Assembly: GCF_004295665.1 (NCBI RefSeq)
Contig: NZ_CP034759.1
Span: forward strand, 3,658,001 to 3,722,000
From: Litorilituus sediminis
Lineage (GTDB): Bacteria; Pseudomonadota; Gammaproteobacteria; Enterobacterales; Alteromonadaceae
Length of the DNA: 64,000 nt
Direction of reading: 5' to 3'
Part shown: piece by piece, positions 36,487-45,767 of the stretch
Numbering within the stretch: the stretch's first letter is position 1
How the letters are laid out: each line of letters starts with the position of its first letter
Position numbers and translations under genes: made by a program
Notes under the pieces: model-generated
The model's input: the letters and a program-made list of their open reading frames with translations, nothing else
The model's database searches: none
What the model was told of the DNA's origin: nothing

Positions 36487-39400
36487 TGATTTTGTCAGAC
36501 CTTTCCGTTAAAAGACCAGTATTTGCTACGGTAATTAATTTATTAATTATTACCTTTGGTATTGTCGCCTTTTTAATGTTACCCCTGCGTGAATATCCTG
36601 ATATTGATCCGCCCATTGTCAGTATTACTACTGCTTATCCGGGCGCTTCAGCGGCCATTGTTGAAACCAAAATAACGCAAGTACTTGAAGATAGAATTAG
36701 CGGTGTTGAAGGGGTTAAAACGATTAACTCAAATAGTCGCGTTGGTCGTTCAAATATCACCATTGAATTTGACTTAAACCGCGATATTGATGCCGCTACC
36801 AATGATGTTAGGGATAGAATTTCTCGTGCTTTAAGAAGCTTGCCTGAGCAGGCAGATCCGCCACAAGTATTTAAAGCCAATGATGATGAGAATGTTATTG
36901 TGTGGTTTGTGCTGCAAAGTGAAACCATGACCACCTTAGAGTTAACTGACTATGCTAATCGCTATATTGTTGATAGGTTTGCCGTGGTTGATGGTGTTGC
37001 TCGGGTGCGAGTCGGTGGTGGCCGTACCTATGCGATGAAAATTCTGTTAAACCGCAGCGCCATGGCGGCACGTAATATTACCGTTGATGATATTGAGTCA
37101 ACGTTGCGTGAGGAAAACATTGAATTACCTGCTGGTCGTATTGAATCGATAGATAGGGATTTTTCTATTCGGGTTGAACGTAGTTACTTAACCGAACAAG
37201 ACTTTGCCAATATGGTAATTTCTCGCTCTGATAACAATGCTTTGGTGCGCTTAAGTGATGTTGCTCAGGTGTTTGTTGGCGCACAAGATGATGAAAACAT
37301 GTTCCGCGGTAATGGCAAGAACATGGTGGGACTTGGCGTTATCAAACAATCGAAAGCAAACACTTTAGAGGTGGTTAAGTTGGCTCGAAAAGAAATGTTA
37401 GCCATTCGAGACGCCTTACCTATGGGTACAACAATTACCAATAGTTATGACTCATCTGTATTTATTCAAGGTTCAATTGATGAGGTCTATAACACGCTTA
37501 TTATTGCCATGTTGATGGTTATTTTGGTGATTTTCTTATTCTTGGGGAATGTTAGAGCAACCCTTATTCCAGCAATTACAGTACCAGTAGCACTCATTGG
37601 CTCTATGATGGCGCTGTCTTGGTTTGGTTTTTCTATTAACTTATTAACCTTACTGGCTTTAGTACTGGCGATAGGTTTAGTGGTTGATGATGCCATTGTG
37701 GTATTAGAGAATATTTATCGAAGAATTGAGCAAGGGCAAACACCACTATTAGCGGCGTATCATGGCGGCCGAGAAGTTGCCTTTGCGGTTATTGCCACTA
37801 CCTTAGTTTTGGTTGCGGTGTTTGTGCCGTTAGTATTCTTGTCAGGTAATGTTGGCCGATTGTTTACTGAATTTGCTATTGCCATTGCCGCTGCTGTTGT
37901 GTTTTCAAGTCTTACTGCGTTATCACTTACCCCTATGATGTGCTCAAAAATGTTAAAACATAGAGAGCGTAGTTCTTCATTTGGTCAAGTGCTAGATAAA
38001 GGTTTTGCTCGTATAGAAGCAGCGTACGGCAGAGCGCTTTCGCAAAGTATTCATCAACCTGTGCTGATTGTACTTATTCTGGCGGTCGCCTTATTTGCGG
38101 TGCAAATGCTCTTTAAACAGTTACCAACGGAGTACACGCCTAAAGAAGATCGCGGCAATATGTTTTTGATCATGCAAGGCGCAGAAGGGGCTAGCTATGA
38201 AAATAATGTTAAAAATATGCAGCAGATTGAAGAAAAGCTACTTGCTTATCAAGCCCGTGGTGATTTAGATAGAGTCATTGTTCGCGTACCTGGTTTTGGC
38301 GGCACAGGTGGCATTGCCATTATCGGTATGCCAGATTGGGGCGAGCGCAATATTGGCACTTTTGAGTTTATTAATAAGATTAATGCAGAAATGCAAAGTA
38401 TTACCGATGTTAGGGCGTTTGCTTTAATGCGCCGCGGCATTGGTGGCGGTGGTGGCAGCAATGCGCCAGTGTCATTTGTACTGCAAGGTAACACCTATAG
38501 TGAACTGGCAAGATGGCGCGATATTGTTATTAAAGAAGCGCAAAAAAATCCTAATTTATCCGCGATAAATAGTGATTATAAAGAAACCTATCCGCAGTTA
38601 ATGGTGCAAATAGATAGAGATAGAGCGTACGATTTAGGTGTACCTGTTGGCGATATAGCTAAAACTTTAGAAACCATGTTAGGGCAGCGCAGAGTAACAA
38701 CCTTTGTAGATCGCGGCGAAGAATATGATGTTGTGGTTGAAGGGGATGAAACTCAGTATTCAAGCCCAGCAGATATCGATAATGTTTATGTGCGTTCTCG
38801 CACCAGCAATGAGCTTATTCCATTAGCAAATTTATTAACCGTCAGTGAAAATGCCACTTCATCTCGATTAAACCGCTACAACCGTTTGCGCAGTGTTACC
38901 ATTACCGCCAACCTGGCTGATGGTTATGCATTAGGCGATGCCTTGGATTTTCTTAATGATGTGGTTGCCGCGAATTTACCTGAAGAAGTGCAAATTGATT
39001 ATAAAGGGCAGTCTTTGCTGTTAAAAGACTCTGGAAACTCTATGTTGATGGTGTTTTTACTCGCACTATTAATTACTTATTTAGTGTTATCGGCGCAGTT
39101 TGAGAGCTTTATTCATCCGTTTGTTATCTTACTGACAGTACCTTTAGCTTTAGTGGGAGCCTTGGCTGGTTTAGAACTTATGGGCATGAGTTTAAATATT
39201 TACAGTCAGATAGGTATTGTCATGCTGATTGGACTCGCGGCTAAAAATGGTATTTTAATTGTTGAGTTTGCCAATCAGTTACGTGATAAAGGTGTCGCGT
39301 TTGAACAAGCCTTGATTCAAGCTTCTCAGCAGCGCTTACGTCCTATTGTCATGACAACTTTTACTACCGTTACTAGTGCTATTCCATTAGTACTGGCTTC

Positions 39401-39587
39401 TGGCCCTGGCGCTGAAAGCCGTATGGTGATTGGTGTAGTGATTTTTGCTGGTGTGTCTTTGGCAAGTATTTTTACCTTGTTTATTGTGCCGGGTGCATAT
39501 TATTGGTTATGCCGAAATACTGGCTCACCGCAGGCAATAGCCAATGAAATCACAAAACAAGAGCAGCATGAGGCTGCGATGAAATAG
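36486..39587 (+). CDS. RND multidrug efflux permease (HAE-1 type)
   Basis: A 1033-residue inner-membrane proton antiporter. It shows the usual duplicated 12-helix plan: SDLSVKRPVFATVINLLII at the start, the proton-relay Asp pair in LAIGLVVDDAIVVLENIYR (helix 4) and the matching Lys in GLAAKNGILIVEFANQ (helix 10). The length fits AcrB/MexB-type pumps (about 1050). It starts with GTG overlapping the adaptor stop codon. The substrate range cannot be told from the sequence. A strong terminator follows at 39624. Confidence 0.95.
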   Translation: MILSDLSVKRPVFATVINLLIITFGIVAFLMLPLREYPDIDPPIVSITTAYPGASAAIVETKITQVLEDRISGVEGVKTINSNSRVGRSNITIEFDLNRDIDAATNDVRDRISRALRSLPEQADPPQVFKANDDENVIVWFVLQSETMTTLELTDYANRYIVDRFAVVDGVARVRVGGGRTYAMKILLNRSAMAARNITVDDIESTLREENIELPAGRIESIDRDFSIRVERSYLTEQDFANMVISRSDNNALVRLSDVAQVFVGAQDDENMFRGNGKNMVGLGVIKQSKANTLEVVKLARKEMLAIRDALPMGTTITNSYDSSVFIQGSIDEVYNTLIIAMLMVILVIFLFLGNVRATLIPAITVPVALIGSMMALSWFGFSINLLTLLALVLAIGLVVDDAIVVLENIYRRIEQGQTPLLAAYHGGREVAFAVIATTLVLVAVFVPLVFLSGNVGRLFTEFAIAIAAAVVFSSLTALSLTPMMCSKMLKHRERSSSFGQVLDKGFARIEAAYGRALSQSIHQPVLIVLILAVALFAVQMLFKQLPTEYTPKEDRGNMFLIMQGAEGASYENNVKNMQQIEEKLLAYQARGDLDRVIVRVPGFGGTGGIAIIGMPDWGERNIGTFEFINKINAEMQSITDVRAFALMRRGIGGGGGSNAPVSFVLQGNTYSELARWRDIVIKEAQKNPNLSAINSDYKETYPQLMVQIDRDRAYDLGVPVGDIAKTLETMLGQRRVTTFVDRGEEYDVVVEGDETQYSSPADIDNVYVRSRTSNELIPLANLLTVSENATSSRLNRYNRLRSVTITANLADGYALGDALDFLNDVVAANLPEEVQIDYKGQSLLLKDSGNSMLMVFLLALLITYLVLSAQFESFIHPFVILLTVPLALVGALAGLELMGMSLNIYSQIGIVMLIGLAAKNGILIVEFANQLRDKGVAFEQALIQASQQRLRPIVMTTFTTVTSAIPLVLASGPGAESRMVIGVVIFAGVSLASIFTLFIVPGAYYWLCRNTGSPQAIANEITKQEQHEAAMK

Positions 39588-39623
39588 CTAGCTTTTGATA
39601 AGATCAGACTGATAATTAAGATT

Positions 39624-39660
39624 AAGGCGAAATAGTTAATTTAACTATTTCGCCTTTTTA
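39624..39660. terminator. Strong bidirectional terminator after the RND operon
   Basis: A 16-bp stem (39624-39639 with 39641-39656) reading AAGGCGAAATAGTTAA is followed by TTTTTA on the plus strand and preceded by an A-rich stretch, which serves the convergent minus-strand gene ending at 39668. Confidence 0.85.
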
Positions 39661-39667
39661 TTGTGCG

Positions 39668-40972
39668 TTAAAAGTCAAATTGAATGTAAACGCTATTGTA
39701 GTTACTACCGCCTTTAATTCGGCCAAATTGTGAGGCTGACTCGAATATAGCCGATCTATGGTGAATGCTATAGCCTAACCAGGTATCTTTAAGTGCGTTT
39801 ACTCTGAATAAATCACCTAAGTTAATATCTAAACTAAAATCTAAATAGTTCATTAGTTCACTGGGGCGATAGCCTTTTTCTTCCATTTCTGAGCGCTCAA
39901 TGTAAGTGACATCAGATACATAAGATAAACCTTCAGCGACACCTAAGCGCCAACGCAGTGGCCAATGTATAGTGTAATAGGCTTTAATACCTAGGACATA
40001 TTCTTGCTCCGAACTTTGCACTTCAGAGTTCCAATGCCAAATAAATCCGGGGGTTAGATAAATATCTAATGGCAGTGAGAACAGCTCATCAGTTAAGGGC
40101 AGACCATAAAAAATAGACGTTAACTGATTGTTATATTCATCTTTAACTGTGTTGCCACGTAAAATTTCACCTAAATTGGACGGCGTCGCCCAACCGTGGG
40201 CAACACGTAAATAGCCATGATTGCTTAATTGTGTTTTTTTAGGTTTACTAATGTCGTTAAAGACAGCAAAGCCTAAATACACTTCACTTTGCCAGCGCTG
40301 CTCAACTGCATTTGCTTTATAAGCATTATTATCAAGGGCGGTAGCCCCGACCGAGCCTAAAAGGTAGAAGTTACTGGCAAGATGAAAGCGAGTTTCCACT
40401 TTGGCATTAAATTCTACACCTGCGCCAATTTTTTCATTGGTAAGATCTTCTAAAGCGAAATAGCGGCTGTTAAATGAAGCACTTTTATACCTTGCTGATA
40501 TTTGCGGCATAAATTCCCAACTATTATGTTGAAAATACCAGTGCTTAGTAAGGTTCGCGTATGGGTTGCCTTTAAGATCTGAAAACAGCTCAATATCTAA
40601 AAAGCTATTTTCTGAGAAGTGTCGCCTTGCTTGTAGGCCTAAGTCTACCGTGTCGCCTTGAACGGCATTTTGATATTCAGCAGGAATATCAAAAAAACGC
40701 ATTCTGCCCATGGCGTTAACTTGCCAGTCTTGGTTTTTATATAAATGAGCGCCACCTTCAATGCCGCGCATAAAAAAGGTTTCTCCCTGATAGAACATCA
40801 TAGGGACAAAGCTTGAAACGTTGTCAGCTTCAGTGTCAAAAGGGATTTCGGCATTTCGAAACAGAGCGCCCACGCCCCAAGTCTGCTCAGCAAAGACTTT
40901 TTCTTGTTCAGCAGCATGTGCGATGTCTGTATAGCTGGCTAACGCTATAAATAATAGAGCTAAATAAGGCAT
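39668..40972 (-). CDS. Outer-membrane protein, MipA/OmpV-like
   Basis: A 434-residue protein with a signal peptide (cleavage near AHA-A, residue 20) and a C-terminal Phe (YIQFDF) as expected of an outer-membrane barrel. WGVGALFRNAEIPFDTEADN and the GGAHLYKNQDWQVNAMGRMRF stretch resemble the MipA/OmpV family (scaffolding proteins for murein-synthesising enzymes), but the chain is much longer than MipA (about 250), with two barrel-like halves. The assignment is by eye only. It ends at the shared terminator. Confidence 0.55.
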   Translation of the reverse strand: MPYLALLFIALASYTDIAHAAEQEKVFAEQTWGVGALFRNAEIPFDTEADNVSSFVPMMFYQGETFFMRGIEGGAHLYKNQDWQVNAMGRMRFFDIPAEYQNAVQGDTVDLGLQARRHFSENSFLDIELFSDLKGNPYANLTKHWYFQHNSWEFMPQISARYKSASFNSRYFALEDLTNEKIGAGVEFNAKVETRFHLASNFYLLGSVGATALDNNAYKANAVEQRWQSEVYLGFAVFNDISKPKKTQLSNHGYLRVAHGWATPSNLGEILRGNTVKDEYNNQLTSIFYGLPLTDELFSLPLDIYLTPGFIWHWNSEVQSSEQEYVLGIKAYYTIHWPLRWRLGVAEGLSYVSDVTYIERSEMEEKGYRPSELMNYLDFSLDINLGDLFRVNALKDTWLGYSIHHRSAIFESASQFGRIKGGSNYNSVYIQFDF

Positions 40973-41296
40973 TGTATTCCTTGTTACACGCTAATGTGTC
41001 ATTACATTTTATTATGATAAGTAACAGGGCAAGAGTGTACCATCAAAATATCATCAAATGAGAGATTTGCATGAGTGCTACTATGAATAAGTGAGTACAT
41101 TTATCATGTTTATCTGTGTTACTCAGTCGTAGCGCTATGGCTGGGCTATTAACTAGTACCTTAATTTCTCGTGATGTTAACGGTATTACTTTTGATGTTG
41201 TAGGGCAGCAGCAAGCATTAAAATAACAATGATGAGTTTTATTTTTCAAGTTATTTCTAGTACTATCGAAGTATAAACCTAAATACGAGAGTTACT
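40973..41296. other. Intergenic region with a protein-like remnant
   Basis: In this 324-bp region, one plus-strand frame reads MSATMNK (41071-41091), a TGA (41092-41094), then VHLSCLSVLLSRSAMAG and LISRDVNGITFDVVGQQQ up to a TAA at 41224-41226. The composition resembles a real protein, and an ATG at 41137 would leave 29 codons. It could be a decayed gene or a coincidence. The ArsR promoter should lie in the last 60 bp. Confidence 0.3.
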
Positions 41297-41602
41297 ATGG
41301 AATTAGATGTTATCGCCAAAGCGTTAAAAGAATTAGGCCATCCAACACGATTAGCCGTGTTTATGCGTTTAGTTAAATCAGGTTATGCTGGTTTGCCAGT
41401 GGGAGTTATTCAAGAAGAGTTAGGTATTCCTGGCTCAACGTTATCTCATCATATTTCCAGTTTGGTATCTGCTGGCTTAGTTAAGCAGCGAAGAGAGAGC
41501 AGAACTTTGTTTTGTGTGGTGGAATATGAAAAGCTGCTGAGTGTTATTAATTTTCTACAGCATGAGTGCTGTGCTGATGAGCTATTGGCGGAGAAAAAAT
41601 AA
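41297..41602 (+). CDS. ArsR-family winged-helix repressor
   Basis: A 101-residue DNA-binding protein: VIAKALKELGHPTRLAVFMRLVKSG, then the recognition helix LGIPGSTLSHHISSLVSAGLVKQRRESRTLFCVVEY. A HECC pair near residue 90 could bind a metal or thiol ligand, but the classical ELCVCDL box of metal-responsive ArsR proteins is absent, so the inducer is unknown. It is an orphan: no metal pump or arsenate gene is adjacent. It shares a terminator with the convergent pheA gene. Confidence 0.88.
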   Translation: MELDVIAKALKELGHPTRLAVFMRLVKSGYAGLPVGVIQEELGIPGSTLSHHISSLVSAGLVKQRRESRTLFCVVEYEKLLSVINFLQHECCADELLAEKK

Positions 41603-41604
41603 AC

Positions 41605-41630
41605 AGCCGATAGCTATTATCGGCTTTCTT
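41605..41630. terminator. Bidirectional terminator between arsR-like and pheA genes
   Basis: AGCCGATA (41605-41612) pairs with TATCGGCT (41618-41625), a 5-nt loop, then TTCTT. It sits between two convergent stop codons. Confidence 0.7.
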
Positions 41631-41634
41631 AACA

Positions 41635-42810
41635 TTAAATTTCGCTACTTGGCACATTCGTTGGGCTGATATGTTCAATTGGATAACAGCCTAACACTTT
41701 AATAAAATTAGTGTGCTCAGCCATTACTGAGATTGCCTCTTGTAGGGCGAAGTTTTTCAAATTGGCTTCAACATCAATGTAGAACATTTCTTCCCATGGG
41801 CGGCCTTGAATAGGGCGTGACTCAAGCTTACACATGTTGATGCCTTTTTCTTTTAGCACTAACAAGCACTCCACTAAAGCACCCGCTTTTTGACCTGTAG
41901 ATAAAATTAACGCGGTTTTTGCTGGGATTTGCTCAGCAACATCCACGGCTTTTCTGGCAACGAGAATAAAACGTGAGTGGTTTTCGTTTTGGTTTGCGAT
42001 AGATTGCTCTAGCGCATGAAGTTGATACAAATGACCGCCTTCTTCACTGCCAACAACGGCGATGCTGTCACTTTGCAATTCAGCAACTTGCGCCATCGCA
42101 TCAGCAGTACTATCACAGTACTCAATACGAATGTCGCGTTGTTTATCTAAAAAGTTACTACATTGGGCAATTGGTTGGCCGTGTGCGTAAATGGTTTTAA
42201 TCTTATCTAAGCTGGTATTAACTGCGGTAAGTAGGCAATGTTCAATAGGTTGAGTAATTTCACCCACAATTGATAGGTTAGTGTGCTGAAGTAAATCATA
42301 TACTTCATTAATACTACCTGAGCTGGTGTTTTCAATTGGTAGCATACCGTAATCAACTTGCCCTGATTCTACTTGCTGTAAAATATCGGCAAAGCTTTGA
42401 CAGCCGTGTTCAACTATTTTTTCTGCGCGGCGTGAGAAATATCTGTGGCTAGCTAAATAACTGTAAGAGCCTTTGTCACCTAAAAAGGCAACACTAACGG
42501 TTGGTACTTGAATATCAGGGTTGGCAAGGCTTTGTAGGTAAGCTTGCTGATTTAGTACTGAATCTTCAATAATGCTTTGGAAAATACTGGTAACATAATG
42601 CGCGTCTAAGCCTAAGTCTTTGCCGCGCTTTATTAGGCTGATCAGTAATTCTTGTTCACGTTGTTTGTCGCGAATAGGGCGTACTTGTTGAACCTTGCTT
42701 TTAGCAACATTAAGGGTGAGCGCACGACGCTTGGCAAAAAGTACTAACAACTCTTGGTCAAGTTCGGTTATTTGCTGACGGATAACGTTTAAATCTAATT
42801 TTTCGCTCAC
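41635..42810 (-). CDS. pheA: Bifunctional chorismate mutase / prephenate dehydratase (P-protein)
   Basis: About 391 residues, the normal P-protein length (386 in E. coli). It makes phenylpyruvate from chorismate. The AroQ mutase is about 1-90 (RQQITELDQELLVLFAKRRALTLNVAKSK, RPIRDKQREQELL). The dehydratase domain follows (VAFLGDKGSYSYLASHRYF, DYGMLPIENTSSGSINEVYDLL, GSEEGGHLYQLHALEQSIANQNENHSRF), then an ACT domain (KTALILSTGQKAGALVECL, ESRPIQGRPWEEMFYIDVEAN) for phenylalanine feedback. The start may be a GTG at 42810 behind AAAGAG, or a TTG at 42831. There is no room for a Phe-rich leader peptide like that of enteric pheA. Confidence 0.92.
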   Translation of the reverse strand: MSEKLDLNVIRQQITELDQELLVLFAKRRALTLNVAKSKVQQVRPIRDKQREQELLISLIKRGKDLGLDAHYVTSIFQSIIEDSVLNQQAYLQSLANPDIQVPTVSVAFLGDKGSYSYLASHRYFSRRAEKIVEHGCQSFADILQQVESGQVDYGMLPIENTSSGSINEVYDLLQHTNLSIVGEITQPIEHCLLTAVNTSLDKIKTIYAHGQPIAQCSNFLDKQRDIRIEYCDSTADAMAQVAELQSDSIAVVGSEEGGHLYQLHALEQSIANQNENHSRFILVARKAVDVAEQIPAKTALILSTGQKAGALVECLLVLKEKGINMCKLESRPIQGRPWEEMFYIDVEANLKNFALQEAISVMAEHTNFIKVLGCYPIEHISPTNVPSSEI

Positions 42811-42876
42811 TGCTTTATTCTCTTTTATCAAGGCTGCTAATACACAGGCATAGGCTAACTACTTTTTCGAGTGGTT

Positions 42877-42906
42877 ACTCTAGCTAGCTTACGTAAATTG
42901 TGTCAA
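42877..42906 (-). promoter_or_regulatory. Candidate sigma-70 promoter of pheA
   Basis: On the minus strand a perfect -35 TTGACA (42906-42901) is followed 18 bp later by TAGAGT (42882-42877), matching the -10 consensus at 3 of 6 positions. This leaves a leader of about 45-65 nt. Confidence 0.5.
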
Positions 42907-42960
42907 CTACTTCTTTAGAATGATTTTGCTATTGCTATGACCAAGTGCGCAACTGGTTGG

Positions 42961-43344
42961 CTAAATGCAAAGATAGATGATGCTAAAACTTGCGATGGTT
43001 GCCACACTCCACACTAAAGAGCGTAATGTGCTGATGTTATATAAATACAGCACATTAAAGAGAATGCGCGCGATAACGTGAACAATCGCCAGATTAACTA
43101 TGGTATCACCTGTGGTGTTGGTCGTAATGGCTAAAAGTATTGCTGGCGCGAATATTATCAGTGACTCAAAGGCGTTTTGATGGGCAGCAAGGGCACGCGC
43201 GCCAAAACCTGTCAGAGCATTTTGTTGTGCTCTAGGGTGATTGTTGTCATAGCCGCCAGCTTTTTGCATAGCGTAGGCAACAGGTACTTTTGCTAAGTAG
43301 GGCAGTAAAGCGGCAATAAATAAACATACAATTAGCGTGGTCAT
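42961..43344 (-). CDS. MAPEG-family membrane protein
   Basis: A 127-residue protein with four hydrophobic segments and the MAPEG pattern (LPYLAKVPVAYAMQK, NNHPRAQQNALTGFGARALAAHQNAFESLIIFAPA, ARILFNVLYLYNISTLRSLVWSV). Family members in eukaryotes act on glutathione or eicosanoids; bacterial roles are mostly unknown. AGGATAG precedes the ATG. It starts 11 bp after the stop of the penicillin-acylase gene and is likely in the same operon. Confidence 0.88.
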   Translation of the reverse strand: MTTLIVCLFIAALLPYLAKVPVAYAMQKAGGYDNNHPRAQQNALTGFGARALAAHQNAFESLIIFAPAILLAITTNTTGDTIVNLAIVHVIARILFNVLYLYNISTLRSLVWSVATIASFSIIYLCI

Positions 43345-43355
43345 GATCTATCCTG

Positions 43356-45767
43356 TTAGTAGTTATTTAATGTTAGCGTGTAGCGCGTTTTACCAGGCAA
43401 GAATGCTGATGGTTTGCCTTGCTCCCAATCTTGATGACCTTTGCCATAGTATGGGCTCCATGGATGTCCGGCCTGACTAGTTGGCATATGGAAAATACCG
43501 TGTTCTTCAAACCCTGGGGAGACGACCATGCGCTCAGAAGCGCCAAAGGATTTACCTTGTACTTTTGGCATATAAGTATCGCCAGAAAGTGCAGATGAGG
43601 GCATATCTAACCAGTAACCTAAAATTGGTACAGCTCTACTAAGCGGATGCTGAATTTTGGTGGTATTTAGTTGACCCCAAGTGGCTTGGGCTAAGCTTTG
43701 TTTTTCCTCATCAGGAGATATCAACATATCTGCGATTGTTTGCGTTAATGCCTTTTCAAATAATGCTTGCCAGCTAGCTTCTGGGCGCATTAAAAAGTTT
43801 GTTGGTTGCTGACTGACCAGTTGCCAAAGTGGCGTTTCAATTTGATGACGAATACTGCGAAAGTTAAAGCTGTCATCAAGGTTTGTTAGGGTGTCATTAA
43901 GCTGTGAAAAAACGCTATCACGAACATTTAAACGAAAGTTTCTAACTAAGCGATAAGCCACTGAGTCGGTTGTCGCTGCTAAAGTGGTTTCCTTAGTTAA
44001 AATCTCTTTCGCTTCTATAAATAGTGGTTTATTTGCTATGGCCTGTTCTGTTAAGACTTCATCAAGCAAAAACTGTTGCCAGCGACTTAGAAATAGCCCT
44101 CTATCGTCTAAGCCGATATCAAGTAATGCTTGCTCATTTACGCTTTCTAATGCCATTAGGTTATCGCGAATTTGTTTTGAGCGGGCACCAAGAGCATAGC
44201 CACCATTGCCTATTTTAGTCAGCATATCACCACCGACAACGCGTGAGTTTGCTGTCCACAGTCTGTTGTGGCTAGGGTTGATAACGCGCGGATATTCCTC
44301 TGGGCTTAAGTAACCTTGCCAAGCATTATCACCATTTGCCCAATTACTTGGGGTATCGCCTACTTCACCTACTTTTTTAGGTAGTGGCCCCATGATGGTC
44401 CAACCTATGTTGCCAGCTTTGTCACCTACCATCATATTTTGCGCAGGAATACCCGAACGTGCGGCAACGTCAAAGGCTTGTGTTACGGTTTGGGCAAGCT
44501 CAAGTTCAACCCCAGTTAAGTTAACGGCTTCTTTATCATGGGCAACCCAGCGATAAGCAAGTAAATTGCCCTGATGATCTTCACCTATTACAGGACCCCA
44601 AATAGTTTCTTGTACGTCAATTTCAACAGCTTGTTGATCTTTTACAGCAATAATTTCTTTTTCATAACTAAAGGCTTTATAACCATTCGGGGTTTTATAG
44701 CGCTTGCCATCATTACTGAGCTCAAGCTGTATTATATCGCTGTAATCACCGTAACTGTTGGTAAAGCCCCAAGCAATATTGCCATTACTGCCAACTACCA
44801 TAGTTGGTGTGCCGGGTAAGGTTGCACCTGTTACTTTAATGGTCTTAGTATCGATAGGGTATTCAAATGAAGCGCGATACCAAGTATTAGGTACGCGAAT
44901 ACCTAAGTGCATATCATTGGCAACAATCGCACTACCTGTTTGTGTTAATTTGCCACTAACCGCCCAGTTATTTGAGCCGGGAAATTCACTGACTTGATAT
45001 CTATTTTGTGCCATGGTTGATGTGTTGTTAGCTACTTTGGCTGATGCGGCAGGCCAAGGAGAGCTTGGCATAGGCGAGGCTTGATACTGACTACCATCAA
45101 TAGCGGCATCCCATAAGCTGCCTTTAGGGTTTAAGAAGGCATAAACATCCCCCGATAATACGGCTTTCATGAGTCCTAAAGTGCGCTCGCGTTTTCCATC
45201 ATGATATTGCAAATCAATGTACATACTAAAAATAGCTAACATTGAGTCTTCTTCACTCCAATTAACAGGCTCTTGCTGCAACAGTAAGTATTCAAAAGGA
45301 ACGCCGCGTAAAAACTTTAGTCCTTGATTAACGCCGCGTGTGTAGGCTTTAAGTAGCTCTGCTTGTGCCAGTGGCAGTTGCGCGACAATAGCGCGCGCTT
45401 TATCTCTAAAGCGGTGCCTGCGAATAGATTTATCATAATTAACCGCTTGTTCGCCAAATAAGCTTGATAGTTCACCTGCTGAGTTTCTGCGCAATAAATC
45501 CATTTGAAAAAAGCGCTCTTGAGCATGAACAAAACCAGTGGCTATAGCAATATCGATACGGTTTTGCGCTTTAATTGTGGCAATGCCAAGCTCATCTCGC
45601 TCTATAATGGCGGTATCTGATAGACCATAGACAGTGCGAGTTGTATTTAAAAGGGGAAGGGCGCTATCAACGCGACTGTAAAACCAGGTAGCAGCGGTGG
45701 CTATTACTAATGAGCTAATAAGTAACAAGCCAATAATTATTTTTTTTGTATATTTCATTAAAGACAT
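43356..45767 (-). CDS. Penicillin acylase-family Ntn hydrolase
   Basis: An 803-residue precursor with an N-terminal hydrophobic signal/anchor (about 9-30). It is made as one chain and self-cleaved: the expected new N-terminus is Ser 265 in EFPG-SNNWAVSG. The alpha chain contains GIATIKAQNRIDIAIATGFVHAQERFFQMDLLRR. The beta chain includes ANDMHLGIRVPNTWY, PGTPTMVVGSNGNIAWGFTN and an ending MPTSQAGHPWSPYYGKGHQDW. Such enzymes hydrolyse amides, including acyl-homoserine lactones in some cases; the substrate cannot be read off. A second ATG three codons down is an alternative start. Confidence 0.92.
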   Translation of the reverse strand: MSLMKYTKKIIIGLLLISSLVIATAATWFYSRVDSALPLLNTTRTVYGLSDTAIIERDELGIATIKAQNRIDIAIATGFVHAQERFFQMDLLRRNSAGELSSLFGEQAVNYDKSIRRHRFRDKARAIVAQLPLAQAELLKAYTRGVNQGLKFLRGVPFEYLLLQQEPVNWSEEDSMLAIFSMYIDLQYHDGKRERTLGLMKAVLSGDVYAFLNPKGSLWDAAIDGSQYQASPMPSSPWPAASAKVANNTSTMAQNRYQVSEFPGSNNWAVSGKLTQTGSAIVANDMHLGIRVPNTWYRASFEYPIDTKTIKVTGATLPGTPTMVVGSNGNIAWGFTNSYGDYSDIIQLELSNDGKRYKTPNGYKAFSYEKEIIAVKDQQAVEIDVQETIWGPVIGEDHQGNLLAYRWVAHDKEAVNLTGVELELAQTVTQAFDVAARSGIPAQNMMVGDKAGNIGWTIMGPLPKKVGEVGDTPSNWANGDNAWQGYLSPEEYPRVINPSHNRLWTANSRVVGGDMLTKIGNGGYALGARSKQIRDNLMALESVNEQALLDIGLDDRGLFLSRWQQFLLDEVLTEQAIANKPLFIEAKEILTKETTLAATTDSVAYRLVRNFRLNVRDSVFSQLNDTLTNLDDSFNFRSIRHQIETPLWQLVSQQPTNFLMRPEASWQALFEKALTQTIADMLISPDEEKQSLAQATWGQLNTTKIQHPLSRAVPILGYWLDMPSSALSGDTYMPKVQGKSFGASERMVVSPGFEEHGIFHMPTSQAGHPWSPYYGKGHQDWEQGKPSAFLPGKTRYTLTLNNY

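Noticed and set aside
43984..44199. Plus-strand ORFs inside the acylase gene
   Set aside because: These lie entirely within a clear long gene on the other strand and read as shadows.
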